The notes beneath the pieces are model-generated. The model did not search any database. It worked only from the letters and a program-made list of their open reading frames with translations, and had not been told where the DNA came from. From positions 1 through 64,000 of the forward strand of contig JAFGAR010000040.1 in the NCBI GenBank assembly GCA_016933575.1: a DNA stretch of 64,000 nt, written 5' to 3'. This DNA is from Candidatus Thorarchaeota archaeon. GTDB taxonomy: Archaea > Asgardarchaeota > Thorarchaeia > Thorarchaeales > Thorarchaeaceae. Shown here one piece after another: positions 51,814 through 60,325 of this stretch; position 1 is the first letter of the stretch; each line of letters begins with the position of its first letter. The position numbers and the translations under genes were made by a program.

Positions 51814-53406
51814 TCATGGTAGCTTGATTGATTCGATGAAGGTCTTTTGGAAGTCGCTATGGGATGCCAGTTCTATATAGTGAACACTCTCAATTATGTG
51901 GTCCGCATGTCTTCGACTTTCTGATGAAAGAAGAAGTCCTTTAGCTCCTTCTCCGGCAGCATTACCTACTGGAACTATCTTTGACACATCTATTTGAGGT
52001 AGAAGTCCAATCGCAGTGGCACTTATTGGATTGATGTAATTGCCAAACGCTCCTGCTAACAAAACACGGGCTATATCTCCTCGGGAGATTTCCAAGCTCT
52101 TGAGAAGCAACATAGTTCCTGCTTGAATTGCCGCTTTTGCCAGTTGTATTTGCCTGACATCTCTCTGTGTGAAAATGATTCGTTTCTCTTCTTTCGCCTC
52201 TTCTGAATCAACAACAACGTAGGAAAGTCCATGATCAGCATCTTCGATAACTCTCTTCGATACCTTCTGCATCCTCCCATTCTGGTCTAGGATTCGAATA
52301 CGTCTTAACTCTGCTACAATATCTATGATGGCTGAGCCACAGATTCCCTGTGGATTGGCATTCCCAATGACACTGATCTCTGGTATGTCGTCGATTCCAT
52401 GTATTTGGAAATGCTCTATCGCTCCATTCTGACCCCGCATACCTTGAAAGATAGTAGCACCTTCAAAGGCTGGTCCTGCGGCAGCGGAACAACAAAATAA
52501 CTGACCATCTGTAGCGAGAACAATCTCACCATTTGTACCAATATCTATTCCGAGTACCACATCCTTTACAGAATCAAGTTGCTGAGATAGAATGAAAGCG
52601 ACTGTATCTCCTCCAACAAAACCTGCTATATTCGGTGCTACGTAGACCTCGCAATTCGGATTAATATTTAGATTGATATCTACTCCTCTCATTGTTACAG
52701 CTTCTTTAACTGTAGGAGTATATGGTGCAAATGCCAGTGGTCTCACCTCAGTTCCTAAAAACAGGTGATTCATAGCAGTATTCCCAACTACTGATATTCT
52801 GGTTAACGCTGATGGGTCTAAATCTGCAGTTTCATAAAGCACCATTACCAACCGGTTAATCTCTTTGAGAATGGTATTCCGAAGAAGATGGATTCCGTCT
52901 TCCTGTCTTATCGCATATGCGATTCTTGACATAACATCTTCTCCAAAAGCAGTCTGAGGATTTAGAGATGATATTTGTGCTATCTGAACTCCATTTACTA
53001 AATCCATCAGGTATGCAGCAATTGTTGTTGTCCCGAGGTCAAAGGCAATACCATAATGGCCTTCTTGATATTTGTCAATATCCCACTTCCTCGATACTCC
53101 CTCGGATAGTATCTTAACATCTTCAAGTTGATATGGCACGAGAACACGAATCGGTTCTTCCACAACATGTTGACACGCTAGTCTGAATCCCTGCTGAAGT
53201 TCTTCAGATTGGATATGTTGAGCATCTCTCTCTGTTGGCATACTAGGCGGTTGAACAATGATTTTGCATTTGCCGCAAGAACCGATTCCTCCACAATCAG
53301 CTAAGATATGGAGTCCCACTTCTCGTGCAGCGTCCAGGATGGTCTTTGAAGAATCCACAGAGATCTTCAAACCAGAAGGTTCGAATATCACTAGATGCTT
53401 GTTCAT
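51814..53406 (-). CDS. RACo-like corrinoid activator (2Fe-2S ferredoxin plus ASKHA ATPase)
   Basis: A 530-residue protein that by family reduces inactive Co(II) corrinoid proteins to Co(I) with ATP. The N-terminal 2Fe-2S domain has Cys38, 44 and 47 in LADCGGIGSCGKC and the fourth Cys in RLACQH. After a linker the DUF4445/ASKHA region shows AFDLGTTTIAAYL, NPQTAFGEDVMSRI, SVVGNTAMNHLFLG, GFVGGDTVAFIL, GIDIGTNGEIVL, CSAAAGPAFEGA, GICGSAIIDIVAEL and LLAGAFGNYI, all typical of RACo. It lies 10 bp before the corrinoid gene and 8 bp after the MtrH gene, a compact operon. Confidence 0.9.
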   Translation of the reverse strand: MNKHLVIFEPSGLKISVDSSKTILDAAREVGLHILADCGGIGSCGKCKIIVQPPSMPTERDAQHIQSEELQQGFRLACQHVVEEPIRVLVPYQLEDVKILSEGVSRKWDIDKYQEGHYGIAFDLGTTTIAAYLMDLVNGVQIAQISSLNPQTAFGEDVMSRIAYAIRQEDGIHLLRNTILKEINRLVMVLYETADLDPSALTRISVVGNTAMNHLFLGTEVRPLAFAPYTPTVKEAVTMRGVDINLNINPNCEVYVAPNIAGFVGGDTVAFILSQQLDSVKDVVLGIDIGTNGEIVLATDGQLFCCSAAAGPAFEGATIFQGMRGQNGAIEHFQIHGIDDIPEISVIGNANPQGICGSAIIDIVAELRRIRILDQNGRMQKVSKRVIEDADHGLSYVVVDSEEAKEEKRIIFTQRDVRQIQLAKAAIQAGTMLLLKSLEISRGDIARVLLAGAFGNYINPISATAIGLLPQIDVSKIVPVGNAAGEGAKGLLLSSESRRHADHIIESVHYIELASHSDFQKTFIESIKLP

Positions 53407-53414
53407 AAGATCAC

Positions 53415-54353
53415 TTATCCTATTCTAAAACGTGGGTGGTTCCTATCAGGTCGAATACCATCTTCCAACAACATTCCTGATAGAGCAGTATCAATCATAG
53501 CTATCGACGGGAACACAATTCCAGCGTTCTTGATTGGCCCATAGAGAACAAAGTCTGCACCTAGAACTACTGGCATCAGACTAGAACCCACTAAGGCTGG
53601 TCTTTTAGCTTCTTTACCAAATTTCTGAGTAAGACCTGCCCATGTATTCACAGAATTGTGAGCTCCGCAACCTACAGGATATCCAAGTGTTTCTTTAATA
53701 GTCCCCAGTGCTTTGCACGCAAGTCCAAGGGTCAACATATCAACAACACCTGTATCTATCATAATATTATCAATCCCAACGCTCTTCACACGTTCAACTA
53801 GTTTATTGGCTAAATCTACTCTCTTACTTGCAGACGCCATGGATTCGCTATCAAAAGCTAGGAGTATTGCATTCTTCAATCCCAGCTCTTTTACATGTTC
53901 AAGTGTTGAATCACCAGTTTCAGGGATGATAGAGTTTAGGACAACTCGGTCCAAGATATCCAAGTTACGGGCAACCTCGAGTCCTGAAATATTAACCTCA
54001 TTAGAACCTGAGCCATCAATTAGAAGGGGCATATCTGTTATATCTGCCAGGTAACTGAGATAGTTTCTCATTGCTTCCGGAGTAGTAGCTACAACATCTA
54101 GCATACTCGGAAGTCCGGTTGTTTCAGAAACATTAGTCAATTTATAGAGTTCGTCTTCAACTATAGACTTGTTAATGGTTCCAGTTCTATCATTCTCTAC
54201 AGATTTATCTTTCGAGTAGAATATAGAGCCAATTAGGACTGTTGGTTCCAGTCCTGGTCTTCCTCCCACATGAACCTCTCCAATTTGAAGAACCCGTTGT
54301 TCTGTTGAGAAATGATTCATAGTATGTTCCCCATAGTCATCATTATGATTCAT
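53415..54353 (-). CDS. mtrH: MtrH-family pterin:corrinoid methyltransferase (second copy)
   Basis: A 312-residue MtrH homologue: PTVLIGSIFYSKDKSVEND, MLLIDGSGSNEVNISG-like central segment, DSTLEHVKELG, IDNIMIDTGVVDML, GYPVGCGAHNSVNTWAG and ADFVLYGPIKNAGIVFPSIAMID. It is clearly diverged from the copy at 0.3 kb (GTIFYGGHKIVEDAKKG there). It heads a mtrH-RACo-corrinoid-DNA methyltransferase operon. The start may be ATG 54353 or ATG 54320; the first is only 6 bp from the divergent start of the Rdh-like gene, the second allows room for a promoter. Probably moves methyl groups between the corrinoid protein and a tetrahydropterin. Confidence 0.86.
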   Translation of the reverse strand: MNHNDDYGEHTMNHFSTEQRVLQIGEVHVGGRPGLEPTVLIGSIFYSKDKSVENDRTGTINKSIVEDELYKLTNVSETTGLPSMLDVVATTPEAMRNYLSYLADITDMPLLIDGSGSNEVNISGLEVARNLDILDRVVLNSIIPETGDSTLEHVKELGLKNAILLAFDSESMASASKRVDLANKLVERVKSVGIDNIMIDTGVVDMLTLGLACKALGTIKETLGYPVGCGAHNSVNTWAGLTQKFGKEAKRPALVGSSLMPVVLGADFVLYGPIKNAGIVFPSIAMIDTALSGMLLEDGIRPDRNHPRFRIG

Positions 54354-54359
54354 TAGAAC

Positions 54360-55835
54360 ATGGTCCCTTTAAAGAACACAGGTCAGATACCATTCAACAT
54401 AGGGAAGGATGTAAAAGTACCATTATCACCAGACCAACTTCGTAGGAAAATGGCGATTCAAATTCAGCAAAATATCTGTAACACAGTAGTATGCAATAGT
54501 CAATGTCTGATGGCTTGTATGAGAGTACACGGCGATAATCCGCCATTAACAATACAATCTGATCTAGCTTTTCCAGTCATCGACTATAATCGTTGCACGA
54601 GTTGCTTTGCCTGTGGTCGTGCTTGCCCCCTTGATGCAATAGTCATAGGAGACCGTGGATTGGTATCTACTAAGAGGATTACTACTGAATTCGATAGGAC
54701 TGAAAACAGTACTCTCTCGAAACGCCCCTATGAAGTTGCGGATTCTTATTCAAGCATGTCAGAGGCAGATACTATATTCGCACGAGTACAGCTGGATACA
54801 GAATTTGAGTACTATCACCAAACTGAATTTTCTGGTGCTCAAAAAATGATATCTAAACAGATTCCTGGATATGGTCGTTTTGAACATGAACTGAGTGTAG
54901 CCGCTTGGAAATTGTACGACTCACGTCATTCAATAAAACGCCCAGGTATTGGTCTTGATCCTAATGCTGAAGAGATTGGGAAGAGAATCGATTCAAATTC
55001 AGAAGAGCTCACAGAGATGGTCAAACGAGCAGCTCTATTCCTTGGAGCTGATATGGTCGGAATTGCAGAGCTCGATAGAAATTGGCTTTACACGCATAAT
55101 AGACAGGGTGAACCCTATGATATCCCTCTGACATTTGCTAGAGTTATAGTCATGCCAATAGAGATGGATTATGATGCAATTGCTACATCTCCATCCTTTA
55201 CAAGCGCCGCAGCCACAGGACTTGGTTATTCGATGATGGCATTTGTTGAGGCAGAATTAGTATCATTCATACACAGAATGGGGTATAATGCTATCACTTG
55301 TGGGAATGATATCGGTTTGAGTGTACCTATGGCAATTGATGCTGGTCTTGGTCAGTATGGTCGCCATGGTCTACTCATAACAAAACCCTACGGCCCCCGT
55401 GTTCGAATTGCTAAGGTTCTCACTGATATGCCCCTCTTGACAGATTCGCCTGATGAAGACTTCTGTAAGGCTGTAATCAAGTTCTGTGAAACATGCGAGA
55501 AGTGTGCTCATACATGCCCTTCTCAAGCAATCCCCTATGGAAAAGAGCAAACATGGGAAGGTAAGACCAAGTCCAATAATCCTGGTATCAAGAAGTGGTT
55601 TGTAGATGTAGAGCGATGTTATGGCTTTTGGATTGAAAATGGCTCCGAGTGCTCGAACTGCGTGAGATCCTGTCCATATAACAAGAGAGATGGATTCCTA
55701 CACAGAACTATTATGTGGGTAGTTCAACATATGCCTTGGTTGAACCCTCTTGTAGTAAAAATGGATGACCTTGTTGGATACGGTAAACAACGAGATGGAA
55801 GAGGATTCTGGCGGAAATTCAACTATGAGATTTAA
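54360..55835 (+). CDS. Cytoplasmic reductive-dehalogenase-like corrinoid/Fe-S protein
   Basis: A 491-residue protein. N-terminal cysteines are C40, C45, C49, C53 and a classic 4Fe-4S set C79-x2-C82-x2-C85-x3-C89-P. The middle (about 250-370) resembles RdhA: FARVIVMPIEMDYDAI, ATGLGYSMMAFVEAELVSFI, GYNAITCGNDIGLSVPMAIDAGLGQYGRHGLLI in order. Two C-terminal clusters follow (CETCEKCAHTCP and C...CSNCVRSCP). There is no Tat signal, and no RdhB-like anchor gene is adjacent, so it is cytoplasmic. It may reduce an organohalide, or it may pass electrons to the divergent MtrH/RACo corrinoid system. QueG (epoxyqueuosine reductase) is a more distant alternative. Confidence 0.82.
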   Translation: MVPLKNTGQIPFNIGKDVKVPLSPDQLRRKMAIQIQQNICNTVVCNSQCLMACMRVHGDNPPLTIQSDLAFPVIDYNRCTSCFACGRACPLDAIVIGDRGLVSTKRITTEFDRTENSTLSKRPYEVADSYSSMSEADTIFARVQLDTEFEYYHQTEFSGAQKMISKQIPGYGRFEHELSVAAWKLYDSRHSIKRPGIGLDPNAEEIGKRIDSNSEELTEMVKRAALFLGADMVGIAELDRNWLYTHNRQGEPYDIPLTFARVIVMPIEMDYDAIATSPSFTSAAATGLGYSMMAFVEAELVSFIHRMGYNAITCGNDIGLSVPMAIDAGLGQYGRHGLLITKPYGPRVRIAKVLTDMPLLTDSPDEDFCKAVIKFCETCEKCAHTCPSQAIPYGKEQTWEGKTKSNNPGIKKWFVDVERCYGFWIENGSECSNCVRSCPYNKRDGFLHRTIMWVVQHMPWLNPLVVKMDDLVGYGKQRDGRGFWRKFNYEI

Positions 55836-55841
55836 TTATTC

Positions 55842-57386
55842 TTGAAAAATCGAAAAGTAATACAATATGATTTAACATATACATCATCATTGAATGTTGC
55901 ATATTGGAGTCTGGTGACTATGCCAACTACTCAGAAAAATCCTAGGAAACGGGAACAGAAAGACAAGTTAACATTGTCCTTGGGTGGCATATTACCATTA
56001 GACGAGGTTTTGCTTGATGCTATTGTGAATGGTTCGCATGAGGGAATAGCTGTAATCGGAGATGACTTCAAGTTACTCTATGTAAACGATCAATGCTGCA
56101 AGGTGTTTGGGGGGACTAGGGATGAGTTAATTGGGTATGATTTTCGACAATTCATCAACGAGGATTCCCTGAAGACTGTCACACAGAGATATCTGCAGAG
56201 GCGTTCGGGAAAGCGAGTTCCAGATACTTATCCCATCCATCTGACGCGAAAGGATGGAAGTACAGTAACGGTTGAAGGTATAGTTGACATTACAACGGCT
56301 CTTGATGGCACTACTCTGACGATTGCACATGTTCTTGATATTACACCAATTCAGAGAGGTCAAGAATTACTTGAACAATCTGAAACAAGATATCAGATAC
56401 TCGTTGAAACGATGAATGATGGTCTGGCTATCGATGACCGAAAGGGGAATATAACATATGCAAACCGAGCATTCTGTCGTATGCTCAACTGCTCTGAAAC
56501 TGATATCATAGGAAAACCATGGGTGAATTTTACAACTAATATTGATGAGGAGAGTATTAAGAGGAAAATTGATGAACGCCGCACAGGCATATCAGAACGC
56601 TATGAACTGACTTGGAAAAGTTCGACTGGCGAGTTAGTACCAACAATTGTTTCTGCAACGCCGCTCTTTGATCGTTCTGGTGATTTTATCGGTACTTTTG
56701 CGATAGTGACAGAGATAACAGCACAAAAAGACGCAGAAGAAACTATTCAATTCTATCTTGACCTTCTATCTCATGATGTTACGAATCAACTGCAGGTCAT
56801 TATGACAAGTAGCGGTCTCTTAGAGGAGGAGGTGCCTCAATCATATATTGCTGATGCTCGAAATGATATACTGGAAGCTGTTGAAAGGTGCAATAGGCTT
56901 ATCACAAAGGTGAAGCGTGCAGCTCAGATTCGGCAGATCCCAATTTCGATCGTGGAACTATCGCAGATTCTTAATGAACGAATTTTAGTTCTTGAGAAGG
57001 TCTACGGTGCAAAAGTGCACCAGCAGGGGATAAAGAAGAAAGTGCTGGTCGAAGCGGATGTTCTACTTGGGGAGCTAATCTGGAACCTCCTTGAGAATGC
57101 AGCACGCCACAATCCAACAGAAAACAAAGAGATTTGGATATCTGTAGAGCCCCTAAAGGATGTAGTCCGGATTGCCATATCAGACAATGGACCTGGATTA
57201 AGTGACTCTCGAAAGACTGTACTCTTTACTGAGCGGAAGCATGGTGGTGGAGTTGGTCTTAGACTCGTGCGTCAGATGATTCGAAAGTATGGTGGTATGA
57301 TTGAAGTTACAGACAGAGTCAAGGACAATCCAAGTGAAGGCTTGAAATTCATAGTCACTCTGAGAAAAACACAGAAATCAAAATAG
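55842..57386 (+). CDS. Soluble PAS-PAS sensor histidine kinase
   Basis: A 514-residue kinase with two PAS domains (about 58-170, GIAVIGDDFKLLYVNDQCCKVFG; and 180-295, GLAIDDRKGNITYANRAFCRML), a phosphoacceptor region LLSHDVTNQLQVIM (near residue 308), and ATPase boxes LIWNLLENAARHN, DNGPGL and GGGVGLRLV. No membrane segments are seen, so it senses an internal cue, perhaps redox or a ligand. No response regulator is adjacent. It begins 6 bp after the Rdh-like gene (TTG), or at ATG 55920 which lies nearer the conserved part. It could regulate the corrinoid module. Confidence 0.87.
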   Translation: MKNRKVIQYDLTYTSSLNVAYWSLVTMPTTQKNPRKREQKDKLTLSLGGILPLDEVLLDAIVNGSHEGIAVIGDDFKLLYVNDQCCKVFGGTRDELIGYDFRQFINEDSLKTVTQRYLQRRSGKRVPDTYPIHLTRKDGSTVTVEGIVDITTALDGTTLTIAHVLDITPIQRGQELLEQSETRYQILVETMNDGLAIDDRKGNITYANRAFCRMLNCSETDIIGKPWVNFTTNIDEESIKRKIDERRTGISERYELTWKSSTGELVPTIVSATPLFDRSGDFIGTFAIVTEITAQKDAEETIQFYLDLLSHDVTNQLQVIMTSSGLLEEEVPQSYIADARNDILEAVERCNRLITKVKRAAQIRQIPISIVELSQILNERILVLEKVYGAKVHQQGIKKKVLVEADVLLGELIWNLLENAARHNPTENKEIWISVEPLKDVVRIAISDNGPGLSDSRKTVLFTERKHGGGVGLRLVRQMIRKYGGMIEVTDRVKDNPSEGLKFIVTLRKTQKSK

Positions 57387-57395
57387 AAATCAATC

Positions 57396-57683
57396 TCAGG
57401 TCTTATTCTGAATTCTCTGGTACAATCCTTCAAAGAAATCCTTCTTCTTGATTTTTCCTTCGTTTATCTTGAAGAAATTGGTTTTGATACGATATAATCT
57501 TCTCTTCACTTGTTCATACTCTTTGATGCTTTTTTTTCCAACAACACTATCAATGACTTCAGTTACTGCTTCTGGAAAATTGTCAATATATTGACACTGC
57601 TTTATTTGAATATGAAAAAGGGTACTTTGTAGAATATCTGTTCTAGAGATACATCTGTTTTCCATTGCGCACGGTCCCCACAT
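57396..57683 (-). CDS. Small basic protein of unknown function
   Basis: A 95-residue protein rich in Lys, Ile and Phe, mostly helical (NFPEAVTEVIDSVVGKKS, VKRRLYRIKTNFFKINEGK), with cysteines near the N-terminus (GPCAMENRC). A TATA-like element about 24 nt before the ATG supports expression. It overlaps no other gene. No family recognised. Confidence 0.5.
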   Translation of the reverse strand: MWGPCAMENRCISRTDILQSTLFHIQIKQCQYIDNFPEAVTEVIDSVVGKKSIKEYEQVKRRLYRIKTNFFKINEGKIKKKDFFEGLYQRIQNKT

Positions 57684-57702
57684 TGTAGGAATGTAATTTT
57701 TC

Positions 57703-57710
57703 TAATAAAA
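57703..57710 (-). promoter_or_regulatory. TATA-like element for the small basic protein
   Basis: TTTTATTA on the minus strand is centred about 24 nt before the ATG at 57683, the spacing expected for a leaderless archaeal gene. Confidence 0.4.
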
Positions 57711-57821
57711 GTTCTAATAATTCTCACACAGCATCTAGTAAATACATTCGCGCGTTTTCATGGTGAACAGCGTTGGAGTTTTAACATGCAATGCACATGT
57801 AAACTTCGAGTCTGTTTTAAA

Positions 57822-58517
57822 ATGAGAATTGCCTCTGTTATTGACATCAGTTTGGTTGATGTTCCAAAAATCCCTGTTACCGTATTATTTACTGCAGGAT
57901 GTAATATGGACTGTCCCTATTGTCAGAATGCTGAGATTATTCCTCTGGATAGTGGTTCGGAGATGTCCATTCCCCATATTGTAGAACGTGTAAGAGGCAA
58001 TCTAAGCGATGGATACTGCATCACTGGTGGTGAGCCTACAATACATCGCGATCTCCCTGAGCTTGTACAAGCATTAAGAGAGGACGGTGCCGGTCACATT
58101 AACCTTAACACACAAGGATCAGTTCCAGACGTGTTGAGAAAGTGCCTTCCTTTCCTAGATTCTGTTTGGTTTGATTTCAAGACTGTCCCATCAAGGTATG
58201 CTGAGATAACACGTACTAAGAGTGACCCGTGGCCAAGAGTAATGAAGAGCATAGAATTGCTTGTATCCTCCAATGTTTCGTTCTGGCCACGAACAACTTA
58301 CGTGGGGAATCTCATGAATTCTGAAGAGATTCTTCAAATCTCCCAAGAACTAGCTCAGATGGGGTTTAGAGGAGAATATTTGGTACAGAACTACAAACGT
58401 TCTTCAGGAACTCGAGAAAGTCATGTTGTTGGTTTCGTGGAACCAGAACGAGACGAGATTGAATCATTGATAGATAAAGTACCATCACAAATTTCATTGA
58501 AACTTGAATGGCGCTGA
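57822..58517 (+). CDS. NrdG-like radical SAM activating protein
   Basis: A radical SAM protein of about 231 residues (start ATG 57822; an upstream ATG at 57786 would add 12 residues with two cysteines). The cluster motif is CNMDCPYCQN (C-x3-C-x2-C), preceded by VTVLFTAG, then YCITGGEPTIHRDLPELVQAL and VWFDFKTVPSRYAEIT. The layout is that of anaerobic ribonucleotide reductase activase of the archaeal/NrdG2 type. It probably generates the glycyl radical on NrdD encoded at 21.5 kb. Activation of another glycyl-radical enzyme is possible. Confidence 0.8.
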   Translation: MRIASVIDISLVDVPKIPVTVLFTAGCNMDCPYCQNAEIIPLDSGSEMSIPHIVERVRGNLSDGYCITGGEPTIHRDLPELVQALREDGAGHINLNTQGSVPDVLRKCLPFLDSVWFDFKTVPSRYAEITRTKSDPWPRVMKSIELLVSSNVSFWPRTTYVGNLMNSEEILQISQELAQMGFRGEYLVQNYKRSSGTRESHVVGFVEPERDEIESLIDKVPSQISLKLEWR

Positions 58518-58543
58518 GACCAAGAGCTAACACACAGACAACC

Positions 58544-58550
58544 TTTTAAA
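58544..58550 (+). promoter_or_regulatory. TATA-like promoter before the proteasome gene
   Basis: TTTTAAA in the gap between the radical SAM gene and psmA would start a transcript near 58573, giving a leader of about 48 nt with GGAG at 58605-58608, about 12 bp before the ATG. Confidence 0.4.
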
Positions 58551-58620
58551 CGCCGTAGAGGTGACCTTGATTTGACCACGCCAGAATCTAGGTGTATATC
58601 TCCTGGAGTGTTGTCTTATC

Positions 58621-59352
58621 ATGTTTCCAACACAAAGTATGGGCTACGACCGAGCAATCACTGTGTTCAGCCCTGAAGGACGATTATATCAAGTAGAGTA
58701 TGCTACAGAAGCAGTTCGCCATGGGCCTCTCGCTGTTGGGGTCAAGGCAGTCGATGGTGTCGTATTGGCTGGCGAGAAAAGATCGCCTCACGCACTTGCT
58801 GATCTTGATACCCTGAAGAAGCTCCTATTGATCGATGATCACATCGGTACTGCTATTGCTGGTCTTCATGCTGATGCAAGAAAACTCATTGACCAAGCAA
58901 GAGTCCAGTCACAAATCAATAGACTGAGCTATGATGAGCCAATCTCCATTCAGTCATTGGTCGTCAATATCTGTGATACCAAACAGCAGTATACTCAATA
59001 TGGTGGAGTTCGCCCCTTCGGAGTTTCACTACTTGTGGCTGGTGTAGATGATCATGGACCCCAACTCTATACAACTGACCCATCTGGTTCATTCTGGGGT
59101 TGGAAAGCAGCAGCTATTGGTAAGGAAGCAGACGTTGTTCGTGATTTCTTCAGTGAAAACTACAAGAACAATCTAAAACTTGAGGCAGCACAGACTCTTG
59201 CACTCAAAGGTCTCTTAAGGTCTGAGGATCTCAGTTCAATTGATTCTGCTGAGAGAGCAAAGACAATCGAGATTGGCAAGATAAGCACCACTGACAATAT
59301 GTTCAGAATTCTCGCACAGGAAGAGGTTGAAACTATCCTCTCAGCGCTGTAG
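58621..59352 (+). CDS. psmA: Proteasome alpha subunit
   Basis: A 243-residue alpha subunit of the 20S proteasome. The N-terminal gating segment and signature are canonical: MGYDRAITVFSPEGRLYQVEYATEAV in order, then GPLAVGVKAVDGVVLAGEK, DDHIGTAIAGLHADARKLIDQAR, YGGVRPFGVSLLVAGVDD and GSFWGWKAAAIGK. Alpha subunits form the outer rings and dock regulatory ATPases; they have no catalytic Thr. The beta subunit is not in the window. Its 3' end is convergent with the RimK-like gene. A T-rich stretch just after the stop may act as terminator. Confidence 0.95.
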   Translation: MFPTQSMGYDRAITVFSPEGRLYQVEYATEAVRHGPLAVGVKAVDGVVLAGEKRSPHALADLDTLKKLLLIDDHIGTAIAGLHADARKLIDQARVQSQINRLSYDEPISIQSLVVNICDTKQQYTQYGGVRPFGVSLLVAGVDDHGPQLYTTDPSGSFWGWKAAAIGKEADVVRDFFSENYKNNLKLEAAQTLALKGLLRSEDLSSIDSAERAKTIEIGKISTTDNMFRILAQEEVETILSAL

Positions 59353-59369
59353 TTGAGTTGGAATCAGCT

Positions 59370-59393
59370 TCTTCTTTCTTCTTCTTTTTATTT
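59370..59393 (+). terminator. T-rich end of the proteasome transcript
   Basis: About 20 bases after the psmA stop the plus strand becomes pyrimidine-rich with TTCTTCTTT and TTTTTATTT runs. Archaeal transcription often ends at such oligo-T stretches. No hairpin precedes it. Confidence 0.35.
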
Positions 59394-60284
59394 CTTAGAG
59401 CACTCAACCAGTCTATCCACAATTAGTGCAGCTATATCTAATCCTGTGACACGTGCTAATGCACTCCATGATGGTGCTGCATTTGCTTCAATTACACAAG
59501 GCCCATTTGGTGATTCGATGATATCTATTCCAGTATAATCAAGTCCCAGTACTTCTGCAGCCTTGATAGCACATTCTTCGTATTCTGGAAGGAGTTCTGT
59601 GAGCTCTGCCTCTCCTCCTCCATGGACATTGGTGCGCCACTCACCCTCTACTCCCTTGGGAAGATATCGATACATTGCCCCCACAAGTTGACCTCCAATG
59701 ACAAAGGCTCTGATATCTCTGTCAGGTTTTTCTATCATCTCTTGAACATAGAGAACCTGTCCAAGTTGGTGAATGAATTTCATAGCTCGATAAGTCAGTT
59801 CTCGATGTTCTGCACGAATTGCACCCATCCCCCTTGCTCCGATGAGCGGTTTAATCACAACATCTCCTACTTCCTCTGTGAACTTGATAGCTGCCTCGAG
59901 ATTTTCACCAATGAATGTTCTTGGGACTAGAATTCCTGCCTTATTGAGAGCTGTCAATGTGGCATACTTGTCCTTTGCTCTTCTGAACGAGTATGCTGGG
60001 TTCATTACATAGATACCAGCGTCCTCGAAGTGCTCAAGTAGACTGATTCTATAGGTTATTTGATCCCCAGTTCCAAATCCTATCGTTCTCACCAAGACTC
60101 CATCCATATTGGATACATCTTCTTCATCAAGGTACATGAATTTGTTAGGAATCTCTGCAGATACATCCGGCAACCGAAATGGCTTAGGGACGTGACCTTT
60201 TGCCTTCATTGCATCAATCAGACTTGCTGTTGCCCAGTTGTTTATGTTCTCATGATAAACAACACCAAATAGACGGTTCTTCAA
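59388..60284 (-). CDS. RimK/MptN-like ATP-grasp glutamate ligase
   Basis: A 298-residue ATP-grasp enzyme of the RimK family, which includes MptN (adds glutamate to tetrahydromethanopterin) and CofF (adds glutamate to F420). Visible parts are VLVRTIGFGTGDQITYRISLLEHFE, AKDKYATLTALNKAGILVPRTF, DVVIKPLIGARGMGAIR, LYVQEMIEKPDRDIRAFVIGG and GIDIIESPNGPCVIEANAAPSW, giving the ATP and Mg sites. The N-terminal domain with the VRTIGxG segment most resembles MptN. The window's MtrH, CofE and ThyA genes make a pterin or F420 substrate likely, but lysine-carrier ligases are close relatives. Confidence 0.8.
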   Translation of the reverse strand: MKNRLFGVVYHENINNWATASLIDAMKAKGHVPKPFRLPDVSAEIPNKFMYLDEEDVSNMDGVLVRTIGFGTGDQITYRISLLEHFEDAGIYVMNPAYSFRRAKDKYATLTALNKAGILVPRTFIGENLEAAIKFTEEVGDVVIKPLIGARGMGAIRAEHRELTYRAMKFIHQLGQVLYVQEMIEKPDRDIRAFVIGGQLVGAMYRYLPKGVEGEWRTNVHGGGEAELTELLPEYEECAIKAAEVLGLDYTGIDIIESPNGPCVIEANAAPSWSALARVTGLDIAALIVDRLVECSKK

Positions 60285-60325
60285 TGATAATAACCTCTGA
60301 TTTCAGTATCTAACCTGCACTTTGC

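Noticed and set aside
54321..54359. Clear promoters in the gap between the mtrH and Rdh-like genes
   Set aside because: Only weak AT-rich elements are visible and the mtrH start is uncertain, so no promoter is annotated.
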